Shown piece after piece: positions 8,452-19,141 of a DNA stretch of 64,000 nucleotides (position 1 is its first letter; every line of letters starts with the position of its first letter). The stretch covers positions 1 to 64,000 of the forward strand of contig NZ_JAGN01000001.1 in assembly GCF_000526675.1 (NCBI RefSeq). Direction: 5' to 3'. The notes beneath the pieces were generated by a model. The model made no database searches, had not been told where the DNA came from, and saw nothing but the letters and a program-made list of their open reading frames with translations. The position numbers were made by a program, and so were the translations under genes. This DNA is from Atopobacter phocae ATCC BAA-285. GTDB lineage: Bacteria; Bacillota; Bacilli; Lactobacillales; Aerococcaceae.

Positions 8452-8475
8452 TTTGAAGATGAAGAGGAGGGAAAT

Positions 8476-9168
8476 ATGGAAACATTGTTTGTCGCATTAG
8501 ATTTCGATTCAACAGAAGAATGTTTTGATTTTTTAAATCAATTTAAAGGACAATCTATTAGTGTGAAAATCGGTATGGCAGAATATTTTAGAAGTGGTGC
8601 TGATATGATTGAGAACCTTGCTCAAAGGGGGCATCACATTTTTCTTGATTTGAAATGTCATGATATTCCAAACACGGTAGAATTGGCGGTTGAACAACTG
8701 AGTAACTTGCCTATAAAGTATTTGACTGTTCATGCCTTGGGTGGAATGACAATGTTAAAAGCAGCTATTAATGGACGAAATAAAGGACGATTTCATCCTA
8801 AGATTTTAGCAGTAACTCAACTTACTTCAACTTCAGAAGATATGTTACAACAATTAGGATTCAAAGAAGTTAGTATGACGGATTCAACAATTCAATTAGC
8901 AAAAATGGCCTATGATGCGGGTGTTGACGGAGTAGTTGCTTCAGTTCACGAAGTAGAAGCCATTAAACAAGCAACAGATGATTCATTTATCGTTTTAACT
9001 CCTGGTATAAGAATGGAGCAATCGATTCATGACGATCAGCATCGTATTGCAACGCCTAAACAGGCTAAAGTTCATCAAAGCGATTTAATTGTTGTCGGAC
9101 GCCCTATTATAAAGGCCAAAGAGCCAGTTGAAATGTATCGCAAATATTTGAAAGATTGGAGAGATTAG
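8476..9168 (+). CDS. pyrF: Orotidine-5'-phosphate decarboxylase
   Basis: 230 residues. It decarboxylates OMP to UMP, the last step of de novo pyrimidine synthesis. The catalytic DLKCHDIPNT motif (the Asp-Lys-Asp cluster) is near residue 58, and the phosphate-binding ends LTPGIR and VVGRPI are present. An open frame runs back to 8374, but that part is the PyrR attenuator. The ATG at 8476 follows GGAGG at ideal spacing and gives the normal family length. It is followed 2 nt later by pyrE. Confidence 0.97.
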   Translation: METLFVALDFDSTEECFDFLNQFKGQSISVKIGMAEYFRSGADMIENLAQRGHHIFLDLKCHDIPNTVELAVEQLSNLPIKYLTVHALGGMTMLKAAINGRNKGRFHPKILAVTQLTSTSEDMLQQLGFKEVSMTDSTIQLAKMAYDAGVDGVVASVHEVEAIKQATDDSFIVLTPGIRMEQSIHDDQHRIATPKQAKVHQSDLIVVGRPIIKAKEPVEMYRKYLKDWRD

Positions 9169-9170
9169 TT

Positions 9171-9782
9171 GTGACGTCAGAAATAATTGCTCAAATTTTA
9201 TTGGAGAAGCAAGCTGTACTTTTAAATCTAACAACACCATTTCAATGGGCAAGTGGTATACTAAGTCCAATATATTGCGATAATCGCCAAATATTAAGTT
9301 ATCCAAACGAAAGAAATATAGTGGCCGATGCACTTGCTGATTTAATTCGAATCAAGTATCCAATAGCAAATGTAGTTGCAGGAACAGCTACTGCTGGTAT
9401 TCCTCATGCTGCGTGGGTTAGTGAACGATTAAATCTGCCTATGATTTATGTTCGTAGTAGCGCTAAAAAACATGGACGAAAGCAAGCAATTGAAGGACAT
9501 TTAAATCCTGATGACCAAGTGGTATTAGTTGAGGATTTGATTTCAACTGGAAAAAGTGTACTAGATGCTGCTAAAATCGTAAGTCAAACAAATAAAGTGG
9601 TTGGTGTTGTCTCAATTTTTTCTTATGAATTTAAACAAGCCCGTGAACAATTTGATCAAGCACACATGACTTATCATTCCTTGTCAAACATTAACTCACT
9701 TATTCATATAGCTAAGAAAAATGGTTTTTTGAATGAAAACGAAGTCGAACTTTTTTTAGAATGGTATAAAAACTACCAATAA
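9171..9782 (+). CDS. pyrE: Orotate phosphoribosyltransferase
   Basis: 203 residues, joining orotate and PRPP to make OMP, the substrate of the preceding PyrF. The PRPP-binding motif VVLVEDLISTGKS lies near residue 120. The start is GTG at 9171, placed 7 nt after GGAGAG and just after the pyrF stop, which indicates a two-gene operon; the TTG at 9156 overlaps that site. No other pyr genes (pyrB, C, D, AA, AB) are in the window. Confidence 0.96.
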   Translation: MTSEIIAQILLEKQAVLLNLTTPFQWASGILSPIYCDNRQILSYPNERNIVADALADLIRIKYPIANVVAGTATAGIPHAAWVSERLNLPMIYVRSSAKKHGRKQAIEGHLNPDDQVVLVEDLISTGKSVLDAAKIVSQTNKVVGVVSIFSYEFKQAREQFDQAHMTYHSLSNINSLIHIAKKNGFLNENEVELFLEWYKNYQ

Positions 9783-9841
9783 CAATTCAATCACTTATTA
9801 AATAACGAGTAACAGAGAGTACTCATTTAAGGAGAATAATA

Positions 9842-11065
9842 ATGAAAATAACAAAAAATCAATGGCGACTTGTCATTTTAAGTATCATCGCATCAGGAAC
9901 AGACGATCTAAACGTTATGTTTTTAGCTTTCTCGTTATCAAGTATTATGGCAGATTTAAGTTTAAATGGCGCTCAAGCAGGATTAATAGCAACCATTACA
10001 AATTTAGGCATGTTGTTAGGTGGACTATTCTTTGGTGTATTAGGCGATCGACATAATAAATTGAAGGTCTTCAAAATAACACTAATCATCTTTAGTTTAG
10101 CTACAGCTGGAATCTTCTTTGTCCAAAATATTTACACATTATATTTATTCCGATTTATTGCAGGAATCGGAGTAGGTGGTGAGTATGGTTTGGCTTTAGC
10201 AATCATGTCTCGTTTTGTTCCAGTCGATCGTATGGGGAGGATTGCTGCTTGGAATGGAATAGCTGGACAAGTGGGATCGATTGTTTCAGCCCTTATAGCA
10301 GGTGTGTTTTTAACTTCATTAGGTTGGCGTGGACTGTTCTTATTCGGACTATTTCCTTTAGTTATCGTTAGTATGCTTCATTTTCTGATTACTGATGAGA
10401 AAGAATTGAATCCCTCAGAAAAGTTATTAAATGGTCATTCTAAACCAAAAATAAGCGATCTCTTTAAAACAAAACGTTTAGCCCATCAAACTATAATGCT
10501 AATGATTATGACAACCGTTCAAATTGCAGGATATTTTGGTATGATGAATTGGTTACCAACCATCATGCAAGCACAAAGTGGATTAAGTGTAAAAAATTCT
10601 TCGTTATGGATGATTGCAACTATTCTAGGTATGTCTTTAGGCATGTTAACCTTTGGCAGACTGTTGGATACATTTGGACCACGTATCAGTTTTAGTGTGT
10701 TTCTAATCATCTCAGCGATTAGCGTGTATTTATTTAGCTGGGTTCATTCTGATAACGCGTTATTGATTGCAGGAGCAACGATGGGATTTTTTGTAAATGG
10801 GATGTTTCCAGGTTATGGTGCGATTGTAGCGCGGTTATATGATCAATCCATTCAAACAATAGCAAATAATGTTATTTTAAATGTAGGACGAGCAGTTGGT
10901 GGGTTTTCATCACTCATTATTGGCTGGTTAATGGATGGATATAGTGTTCAAGCAGTTATGATTTTTTTATCCGCTTTGTATATTATGAGTTTTATCGCGT
11001 TACAAACTATCCCAAATATGAATCAAGATGCCTATATGAAGTTGAAAGTAAGTTATGAACATTAA
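9842..11065 (+). CDS. Major facilitator superfamily transporter
   Basis: 407 residues with twelve hydrophobic segments. The MFS signature between helices 2 and 3 is GVLGDRHNKLK, and helix 4 carries RFIAGIGVGGEYG, like the sugar or aromatic-acid/H+ symporter branch. It should be a proton-linked importer of a small organic solute. The substrate is unknown. ATG 9842 has AAGGAG upstream. It follows pyrE by 59 nt with no obvious terminator, so it could be cotranscribed with pyrFE and might carry a pyrimidine precursor; that is speculation. Confidence 0.9.
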   Translation: MKITKNQWRLVILSIIASGTDDLNVMFLAFSLSSIMADLSLNGAQAGLIATITNLGMLLGGLFFGVLGDRHNKLKVFKITLIIFSLATAGIFFVQNIYTLYLFRFIAGIGVGGEYGLALAIMSRFVPVDRMGRIAAWNGIAGQVGSIVSALIAGVFLTSLGWRGLFLFGLFPLVIVSMLHFLITDEKELNPSEKLLNGHSKPKISDLFKTKRLAHQTIMLMIMTTVQIAGYFGMMNWLPTIMQAQSGLSVKNSSLWMIATILGMSLGMLTFGRLLDTFGPRISFSVFLIISAISVYLFSWVHSDNALLIAGATMGFFVNGMFPGYGAIVARLYDQSIQTIANNVILNVGRAVGGFSSLIIGWLMDGYSVQAVMIFLSALYIMSFIALQTIPNMNQDAYMKLKVSYEH

Positions 11066-11078
11066 TATTGAAGCATAT

Positions 11079-11106
11079 AAGACAGTCATTTAGACTGTCT
11101 TTATTT
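11079..11106 (+). terminator. Terminator after the MFS gene
   Basis: AAGACAGTC and GACTGTCTT (11079-11087, 11093-11101) with a 5-nt loop and a T-rich tail. Confidence 0.8.
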
Positions 11107-11141
11107 TATTTAAAAGAATATGATACACGTTATAAGCATTT

Positions 11142-11171
11142 TTGTTGAAAATGAATAGAACATGGTATAAT
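11142..11171 (+). promoter_or_regulatory. Probable mnmA promoter
   Basis: TTGTTG (11142-11147), 18 nt, TATAAT (11166-11171), about 60 nt before the mnmA start codon. Confidence 0.6.
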
Positions 11172-11213
11172 AAGTAAGTCATTCGACCTTCAAATCGAAT
11201 CGATAATAATTGA

Positions 11214-12398
<1,185 letters not shown>

Positions 12399-12437
12399 AT
12401 ACCTGATTTAATATAATAAATAGAAAGAGGTGAGTCA

Positions 12438-14975
12438 GTGGCAATTACTTTTACAGGAGAAATTAAGGCAATATTTTTCGAAAGTCCAGATTCACTTTAT
12501 AAAGTAGCTTTAGTTGATGTGATTGACTCACCTGATCAAGAGTTACCCGAAGAATTAACGATTACAGGATACTTTGGCCAGTTGCACGTAGAAAGTCGCT
12601 ATAGAATTGTTGGGCAATTGGTGCACCATCCTAAATATGGCGAACAAGTTAAGGTGGAACAATATGAACAAGAAAGCATTGGTTCAGAAGGATTAGTATC
12701 ATTTTTAAGTAGCTCTCGTTTTAAAGGAGTAGGAGAAGTTACAGCTGAGCGAATAGTAGAAGCAATCGGGGACAATGATTTAGATATTCTTTTATCAGAA
12801 CCGGAAAGAATTCAAGGAATCAAAAATTTCCCATTAAAAAAACAACAGATTTTTTTAGAAGAGTTAAAAGAAGCAATCGGTACGGATTATATTATGATTG
12901 AATTAGCTAAAATCGGATTAAAACCGCATGAAGCTCAAAAATTATGGCAACGCTATAAAGATGATACGTTGAATGTCATTCAAAATAATCCATATCAAAT
13001 TTTAGAAGAAGTAGATGGATTTGGTTTTAGAAAATGTGATCAAATGGGTGAAAATTTGAATATTCCGCCCGATGATGAGCGTCGTTTAATTGGTGCTTTA
13101 TTCTATTCTATTCAGTTAGGCTGTTATCAAAATGGTCACACTTTATTAGATCGACTTGTGGTGTTTGATGCGACTATTCGTTTGTTAGAAGACTCTCAAC
13201 GATTTATTATCGAAGATGAGCCAATTATTCATGCCCTTGAAACAGCTGTTCGTCAAGGAACGATTGTCATCTTTAACGGCAATCTAACTATTCCAAGTTT
13301 GTATTACGCTGAACTTGGAATTTTCAATCAGTTAGAGCGATTTAGTCAAAGAAAAACATTGTTGACTGAAAAAGAAAAAAAACGAGCTGAAAAAGTATTG
13401 AAACAACATGAAGAAGAAGATCATGTGACATACGATAAGCATCAAAAAGAAACCCTTCTCTCGGCATTAAATTCGCCGGTCTTTTTAATTACTGGGGGAC
13501 CGGGTACGGGAAAAACAACTTTAATCAATGGAATTGTCCAAACTTATGCACGATTGTACGAGGTTGAGCTGCCACGTAAAGATCAAAAATTTACGCGTTC
13601 ACCTATTCGTTTAGCTGCACCGACTGGAAGGGCGGCTAAACGAATGCAAGAAAGCGTTAATATACCAGCAACTACAATTCATCGATTACTTGGATTATCC
13701 GGTTCGGAAAGTGATGTTTCAGAAACAAATGAATCTTTTTCAGAGAATCAAAACTTAGAGGAAGTAGAATTGGTTATTATTGATGAGATGTCCATGGTTG
13801 ATTCGTGGTTAATGAATCGATTAGTTCAATCTTTACCATTAGGATGCCAAATCATTTTAGTAGGTGATCAGGATCAACTACCTTCCGTTAGTCCGGGCCA
13901 AGTCTTTGCAGATTTATTAAATGCTTCACCTTTACCACAAAAGCAATTAACTCATATTTATCGACAAGCAGATGATTCAACGATTGTTGAGTTGTCTCAC
14001 GCGGTAAGAAAAGGTGTATTACCAAATGAATTGACAGTTAAATCGAAAGATCATGCGTTTATTCCAAGTAATTTGTTTCAAGTCAAAGACGTTGTCTCTA
14101 CTATTGTTCAACGGACATTAAAGCAAGGATATTCGATCCAACAAGTTCAAGTACTTGCGCCAATGTACAAAACACCAGCAGGAATTAATCAGTTAAATAA
14201 GCAGTTGCAAAATGATTTAAATCCATTAACTGATAATCGTCGAGAAGTAAAATATATGGATCAAGTATTTAGAGTCCGAGATAAAGTTCTCAACTTAGTT
14301 AATGATCCAGAACGTGGGATATATAACGGTGATGTAGGTGAAATAACAGCAATCCAACTTGGGAAAGATACTGAATCGAAATCAGATGAACTGACCATTT
14401 TATTTGATGAAATTGAAGTAACTTTATCACGTAATGAATGGTCAATGATTACATTGGCCTATTGTTCTTCAATTCATAAAGCGCAAGGTAGTGAATTTGA
14501 AGTAGTAATTATACCGTTAGTGATGTCGTTTCAACGGATGTTACAGCGTCATTTGCTTTATACAGCGATGACGCGTAGTCGAAAAAAATTAATTCTGGTA
14601 GGAGACATCTCAGCTTTCCAACTAGCTATTCGTGAGCAAGGGCAAACAAGACAAACTATGTTGCGACTAATGTATGGAGAAATTGTAAACACAATTGAAA
14701 CGCAACAATCGGTTCAAGACTCTGATAAAGAAAAAGAGAAACAGCCTGATTCCATAAGCACGACTCATGTGCCATTAAACAATAATAAAAATGTGAAGGC
14801 ACTTGATTTGATTGACTCATCTGCTGAAAAATTAAGAAGTAAAGATGAATGTATGGACTATCATTTAACAATTGACTTAATTCAAAGTAATCAAATTGAT
14901 CCAATGATTGGCATGGCTTCATTAAAACCGAGTGATTTTTTAGGAGGAAATGAAAATGAGTATGGAACTGTTTGA
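12438..14975 (+). CDS. recD2: ATP-dependent RecD2-type DNA helicase
   Basis: 845 residues, starting at GTG after AGAGGTGAG. The order is an N-terminal OB-like domain, helix-hairpin-helix units (FKGVGEVTAERI near residue 95), then SF1B helicase motifs: Walker A GGPGTGKTT near residue 354, motif II IIDEMSMVD, motif V SSIHKAQGSEF and motif VI YTAMTRSRKKLILVGD. RecD2 is a 5'-3' helicase acting in replication-fork maintenance and repair without RecBC. The last 100 residues are low-complexity and ungapped by motifs. The C-terminus overlaps the next gene by 20 nt, so the pair is translationally coupled. Confidence 0.95.
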   Translation: MAITFTGEIKAIFFESPDSLYKVALVDVIDSPDQELPEELTITGYFGQLHVESRYRIVGQLVHHPKYGEQVKVEQYEQESIGSEGLVSFLSSSRFKGVGEVTAERIVEAIGDNDLDILLSEPERIQGIKNFPLKKQQIFLEELKEAIGTDYIMIELAKIGLKPHEAQKLWQRYKDDTLNVIQNNPYQILEEVDGFGFRKCDQMGENLNIPPDDERRLIGALFYSIQLGCYQNGHTLLDRLVVFDATIRLLEDSQRFIIEDEPIIHALETAVRQGTIVIFNGNLTIPSLYYAELGIFNQLERFSQRKTLLTEKEKKRAEKVLKQHEEEDHVTYDKHQKETLLSALNSPVFLITGGPGTGKTTLINGIVQTYARLYEVELPRKDQKFTRSPIRLAAPTGRAAKRMQESVNIPATTIHRLLGLSGSESDVSETNESFSENQNLEEVELVIIDEMSMVDSWLMNRLVQSLPLGCQIILVGDQDQLPSVSPGQVFADLLNASPLPQKQLTHIYRQADDSTIVELSHAVRKGVLPNELTVKSKDHAFIPSNLFQVKDVVSTIVQRTLKQGYSIQQVQVLAPMYKTPAGINQLNKQLQNDLNPLTDNRREVKYMDQVFRVRDKVLNLVNDPERGIYNGDVGEITAIQLGKDTESKSDELTILFDEIEVTLSRNEWSMITLAYCSSIHKAQGSEFEVVIIPLVMSFQRMLQRHLLYTAMTRSRKKLILVGDISAFQLAIREQGQTRQTMLRLMYGEIVNTIETQQSVQDSDKEKEKQPDSISTTHVPLNNNKNVKALDLIDSSAEKLRSKDECMDYHLTIDLIQSNQIDPMIGMASLKPSDFLGGNENEYGTV

Positions 14976-15999
14976 ATCATTATATCATCCGAAGTGGCGT
15001 CAACTTTCTGCACAACAAAAAATGTTAATGATTACACAGCTACTTCGTGTATATGTCAACCCTCTATTAGCAGTTGAAAAAATTGAGCTTAAACAATTTT
15101 CAATGGGCGGAATTAAAACTGAAACGATTTCAGCTTATATTAATCAACGAGAATTTGTTTTTGTGCCGGGGCAGCGCCAAGTTATTTTAGGATGGGATGT
15201 TAATGACAATATACAATCTACCCCTTCCGAGTTTTTAACACAATCTTCAAAGCAAATGACTGCTGAGGAGAAGCTTAAGCGTGATTACTTATTACACAAA
15301 AATCTAAGTAAATTAAGACAAGTAGATATCGATCCTATGTTTGTCCAAGTGGAAGCAGAATTGATTGGTTATCAATTAATCGGTCAGATGAATGTTGTAA
15401 CGGGTCGAATCGATATTGATTCCAACCATGACGATTTAAAGTCAGAGATACGTCAAGTATGCGAAGAACAAATGCATTCACTATATAGTATGAAAGCTTT
15501 ATCTTCACATGATTCAAACATTCGTAAAGGCCAACGAATTATGGCTAAACTCCAAGAAGATGGAGATAACTATCATTTATATTTGGCTCAACCCACTTTA
15601 TTTAAAGAAATAAGAAGAAAAGTGGATTATCTCGGAATGGAATTAATGAGTGAAGATGAGTGGGAATATGCTTTAAGTGCAGGATTACGCTATTTGTTTC
15701 GCAATCGAACAAATTGGCCATTGAATGATGAACTATTTGATCAATTACTACAACAACGTAATATGTTTGGATTAAAAATGAATGATCCCGCTTTGCCTTT
15801 TGAATTGACAGATCAACCGGGTGTATTAAAAGGGGGAATGATTGATTACGAAAGTAGCGATGTATTCGTCAAATATATGAAACAAATGAACTATTATCGG
15901 TATATAGATATGCAAATGGCAGACGAACTGGATTCTTATCTTTTGCAACCAGGTTCGCATACGTATCGACCAATAATTCGACTGACATTACCAGAATAA
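14956..15999 (+). CDS. Uncharacterised protein with degenerate FGE/SUMF1-like features
   Basis: 347 residues, start ATG 14956 chosen because AGGAGG lies 8 nt upstream (the ATG at 14950 is only 2 nt away). I do not recognise a named family with certainty. The segments REFVFVPGQRQVILGWD (about residues 68-84) and LMSEDEWEYALSAGLRYLFR (about residues 225-250) resemble the opening strand and the E-W-E-Y-A core of formylglycine-generating-enzyme (sulfatase-modifying factor) folds. No Cys pair of an active FGE is apparent, so it is probably not an oxidase. It overlaps recD2 by 20 nt and is therefore expressed with it. The function is unknown. Confidence 0.7.
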   Translation: MSMELFESLYHPKWRQLSAQQKMLMITQLLRVYVNPLLAVEKIELKQFSMGGIKTETISAYINQREFVFVPGQRQVILGWDVNDNIQSTPSEFLTQSSKQMTAEEKLKRDYLLHKNLSKLRQVDIDPMFVQVEAELIGYQLIGQMNVVTGRIDIDSNHDDLKSEIRQVCEEQMHSLYSMKALSSHDSNIRKGQRIMAKLQEDGDNYHLYLAQPTLFKEIRRKVDYLGMELMSEDEWEYALSAGLRYLFRNRTNWPLNDELFDQLLQQRNMFGLKMNDPALPFELTDQPGVLKGGMIDYESSDVFVKYMKQMNYYRYIDMQMADELDSYLLQPGSHTYRPIIRLTLPE

Positions 16000-16005
16000 T
16001 GTAAA

Positions 16006-16049
16006 CATTCTTAAGAATGATTGAAAAATGGCTGAAATTTCGATAAAAT
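16006..16049 (+). promoter_or_regulatory. alaS promoter with an upstream palindrome
   Basis: TTGAAA (16021-16026), 17 nt, TAAAAT (16044-16049) forms a good promoter 60 nt before alaS. A perfect 14-bp palindrome, CATTCTTAAGAATG (16006-16019), abuts the -35. No T-box leader is present in the remaining 60 nt. Confidence 0.65.
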
Positions 16050-16111
16050 GAAGTGCAATTATAACTAATCTATGATTAATTAATTTTAAACAACTCGAGT
16101 GGAGGATTCTC

Positions 16112-18751
16112 ATGTTAACTAGTTCAGAAATAAGACAACGTTATTTAAATTTTTTCAAGGCCCGTGGTCATGAAATCAGACCAAGTGCATCACTTATCCC
16201 TGTAAATGATCCGACATTATTATGGATTAACTCAGGTGTAGCAACGTTAAAAAAATATTTTGATGGGTCAGAAACACCTAAAAACCCAAGAATGACAAAC
16301 TCTCAAAAAAGTATTCGTACGAATGACATTGAGAATGTTGGTAGAACAGCTCGCCATCACACTCTATTTGAAATGTTAGGCAATTTTTCAATTGGTGATT
16401 ACTTTAAAAAAGATGTTATTCCATGGGCGTATGAATTTTTAACGTCAGAAGAAGGATTAAATTTCGAGCCTGAAAAATTATACATTACGTATTATCCAGA
16501 AGATCAAGAAACATTTGATATTTGGACAAAAGATGTTGGCTTTCCAGCTGAACGCCTTATTCCAACTGATGATAACTTTTGGGATATCGGTGCCGGTCCA
16601 TGTGGCCCATGTACTGAAATTTTTTATGATCGTGGAGAAGAACACTCTGATTTAGCACCAGATGATCCAGAAAATTATCCTAGTGGTGAAAACGAACGTT
16701 GGTTAGAAATTTGGAATTTAGTATTTTCTGAATTTAATCATATGCCAGATGATACGTATCAACCACTACCACATAAAAACGTCGATACGGGAATGGGATT
16801 AGAACGTGTTGTTAGTGTTATTCAAAATACAGAAACAAACTTTGAAACAGATCTATTCATGCCGATTATTGAATCGATTCAAAAATTAACAACGGTTCGA
16901 TATGGTGATAGCCCAGTAACAGATGTTTCATTTAAAGTTATTGCAGATCATATTCGTGCAGTGAGTTTTGCTATTGGAGATGGAGCATTACCAAGTAACG
17001 AAGGACGAGGCTATATTATTCGTCGTTTAATTCGTCGAAGTGTTATGCATGGTAATAAATTAGGTATTAACCATGTCTTCTTAAAATCAATCGTTTCAGT
17101 TGTTGAGCAAATTATGGGTGGATTCTATCCTGAAATTGTGGAAAATCGTTCATTTATCGAACAAGTAATTGAAACGGAAGAAATTCGTTTCCATGAAACT
17201 TTAACTGAAGGATTAGCATTATTAAATCAACATATCGAGCAAGTAAAACAAGACAATGCTAACGAAATTGATGGGAAAGCTGCATTTACTTTATATGATA
17301 CATATGGTTTCCCATTAGAATTGACATTAGAATATGCTTCTGAAGCAGGTTTGAAAGTTGATGAAGCAGGTTTTGAAAGAGAAATGGAAGCGCAAAAAGA
17401 ACGTGCACGTTCAGCACGACATACAGATGACTCCATGAAAGTTCAAGATGGTATTTTAAGAGATATAAAAGTAGCTAGTGAATTTGTTGGCTATGATTTT
17501 GTATCAAATATTTCTAAAGTACAAGTGATACTAAACCAAGGTGAAATAATTGAGACAGCTGATGCTTCATTAAATAAAGTTGAAGTGATATTTGAACAAA
17601 CGCCATTCTATGCTGAACAAGGTGGACAAGTAGCTGATACCGGTTATATTTATAAAAACGGCGAAAAAATTGGTCGAGTAATTGATGTTAAAAAAGCACC
17701 AAATGGTCAGCCTATACATATTGTTGAATTGCAATCACTTATGCAAACGGGTGAAGAATATGACTTAGCTATAGATGTTGACCGTCGACAATTAATTAAA
17801 AGAAACCATACGGCAACACACTTATTACATCGTGCTTTAAAAGATGTATTAGGTAAACACGCTAACCAAGCTGGTTCATTAGTAAATGAATTTGGTCTAC
17901 GTTTTGATTTTAGCCATTTTGGCCAAGTAACAATTGAAGAATTAAAACGCATGGAAGAAATTGTCAATGAAAGAATTTGGGCATCATTAAATGTAAATAC
18001 AGCAGAAATGTCGTTAGATAATGCAAAAGAATTAGGAGCAATGGCATTGTTTGGTGAAAAGTATGGGGATGTTGTTCGAGTTGTAAATATTGCGGGTTAC
18101 TCAAATGAACTTTGTGGGGGGACGCATGTAGCTAATACATCAGAAATTGGACTTTTCAAAATTAAGAGTGAGTCAGGTATTGGTGCAGGAGTTCGTCGAA
18201 TTGAAGCAGTGACAAGTAAAGAAGCATTTAAATATTTAAGTGAACGATTAACTATTTTAGATCAAGCAAGTCATTTAGTAAAAGCTCAAAAAGTAGTGGA
18301 GTTACCAGAACGTATTGAACAATTGCAAGCTGAACATAAAGCATTAACATCGAAATATGAGTCTCTTGTAGCGAAACAAATTAATCAAGCGGCTGCAGAA
18401 TTATTTAACCAAGTTGAAGAAATTAACGGTGTTCGTTTTATTGCTTTAAAACGAAATGAAGGTAGTATGCAAGATTTAATGCAATTAGCTGATGAGTGGC
18501 GTAATCAAAAGAGCTCAGATATTTTAGTTCTAGGTCTACAAGTTGAAGACAAAGCTAACTTAATTGTTGCTGTGAGTGATGAAAAAGTATCAGCTGGTCT
18601 TTCAGCTAACAAAATGATTAAAGCTATTTCAAAAGCAATTCAAGGTGGCGGTGGTGGTAAAGACCGATTAAGCCAAGCCGGTGGAAAAAACCCTGCAGGT
18701 ATTACAGAAGCTTTCGATTTAGCACGACAATATTTATCAGAAAATGCTTAA
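16112..18751 (+). CDS. alaS: Alanyl-tRNA synthetase
   Basis: 879 residues, full length. A class II catalytic core with SLIPVNDPTLLWINSGV near residue 27, the editing domain with HTATHLLHRAL near residue 566 and the zinc/editing CGGTHV near residue 668, and the C-terminal C-Ala domain ending GGGGGKDRLSQAGGK. It charges tRNA-Ala. It has its own promoter and a GGAGG-type ribosome-binding site. Unlike many Firmicutes aminoacyl-tRNA synthetase genes it has no visible T-box leader. Confidence 0.98.
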   Translation: MLTSSEIRQRYLNFFKARGHEIRPSASLIPVNDPTLLWINSGVATLKKYFDGSETPKNPRMTNSQKSIRTNDIENVGRTARHHTLFEMLGNFSIGDYFKKDVIPWAYEFLTSEEGLNFEPEKLYITYYPEDQETFDIWTKDVGFPAERLIPTDDNFWDIGAGPCGPCTEIFYDRGEEHSDLAPDDPENYPSGENERWLEIWNLVFSEFNHMPDDTYQPLPHKNVDTGMGLERVVSVIQNTETNFETDLFMPIIESIQKLTTVRYGDSPVTDVSFKVIADHIRAVSFAIGDGALPSNEGRGYIIRRLIRRSVMHGNKLGINHVFLKSIVSVVEQIMGGFYPEIVENRSFIEQVIETEEIRFHETLTEGLALLNQHIEQVKQDNANEIDGKAAFTLYDTYGFPLELTLEYASEAGLKVDEAGFEREMEAQKERARSARHTDDSMKVQDGILRDIKVASEFVGYDFVSNISKVQVILNQGEIIETADASLNKVEVIFEQTPFYAEQGGQVADTGYIYKNGEKIGRVIDVKKAPNGQPIHIVELQSLMQTGEEYDLAIDVDRRQLIKRNHTATHLLHRALKDVLGKHANQAGSLVNEFGLRFDFSHFGQVTIEELKRMEEIVNERIWASLNVNTAEMSLDNAKELGAMALFGEKYGDVVRVVNIAGYSNELCGGTHVANTSEIGLFKIKSESGIGAGVRRIEAVTSKEAFKYLSERLTILDQASHLVKAQKVVELPERIEQLQAEHKALTSKYESLVAKQINQAAAELFNQVEEINGVRFIALKRNEGSMQDLMQLADEWRNQKSSDILVLGLQVEDKANLIVAVSDEKVSAGLSANKMIKAISKAIQGGGGGKDRLSQAGGKNPAGITEAFDLARQYLSENA

Positions 18752-18756
18752 TCTAT

Positions 18757-18837
18757 ACGTTTGTCATACAAACGTAATATAAATAAGTGATAGTTTCTCT
18801 GCTCTAACTTGTCCTTTACTAGTAATCAGTGTAAAAT
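18757..18837 (+). promoter_or_regulatory. Hairpin after alaS and promoter of the ireB operon
   Basis: ACGTTTG/CAAACGT (18757-18775) forms a short hairpin without a T-tract. TTGTCC (18809-18814), 17 nt, TAAAAT (18832-18837) is a good promoter for the following three or four genes. Confidence 0.6.
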
Positions 18838-18874
18838 GAATGAAAGACTATAAAGAATGTGTGGAGGTGTTTTT

Positions 18875-19141
18875 ATGCATTCAAATGATGAAACAGTACA
18901 GTTTCACTTCGATGATTTACATAAACAATCTGTTGAAGATACGCTGAAAATTGTTTATGATGCATTAGAAGAAAAAGGGTATCAATCCGTCAATCAAATT
19001 GTAGGTTACTTGTTATCAGGAGATCCTGCTTATATACCACGTCACAATGATGCGCGTAACTTGATTCGCCGTCATGAACGCGATGAGATATTAGAAGAAT
19101 TAGTAAAAGCATATATGCGAGAATTGGGTCGTAATAGCTGA
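18875..19141 (+). CDS. ireB: IreB family regulatory phosphoprotein (UPF0297)
   Basis: 88 residues starting at ATG 18875, preceded by GGAGG; the upstream ATG at 18857 has no ribosome-binding site. The sequence ([48 protein letters not shown]) is the highly conserved IreB/YrzL family. In Enterococcus faecalis IreB is phosphorylated near its N-terminus by the Ser/Thr kinase IreK and lowers cephalosporin resistance; a Thr is present here at residue 7. It overlaps the next gene by one base (TGATG), an arrangement conserved with the ruvX gene. Confidence 0.95.
   Translation: MHSNDETVQFHFDDLHKQSVEDTLKIVYDALEEKGYQSVNQIVGYLLSGDPAYIPRHNDARNLIRRHERDEILEELVKAYMRELGRNS

Noticed and set aside
8374-8475. 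N-terminal extension of pyrF
   Set aside because: The extension encodes the PyrR attenuator terminator; the ATG at 8476 with GGAGG is the start.
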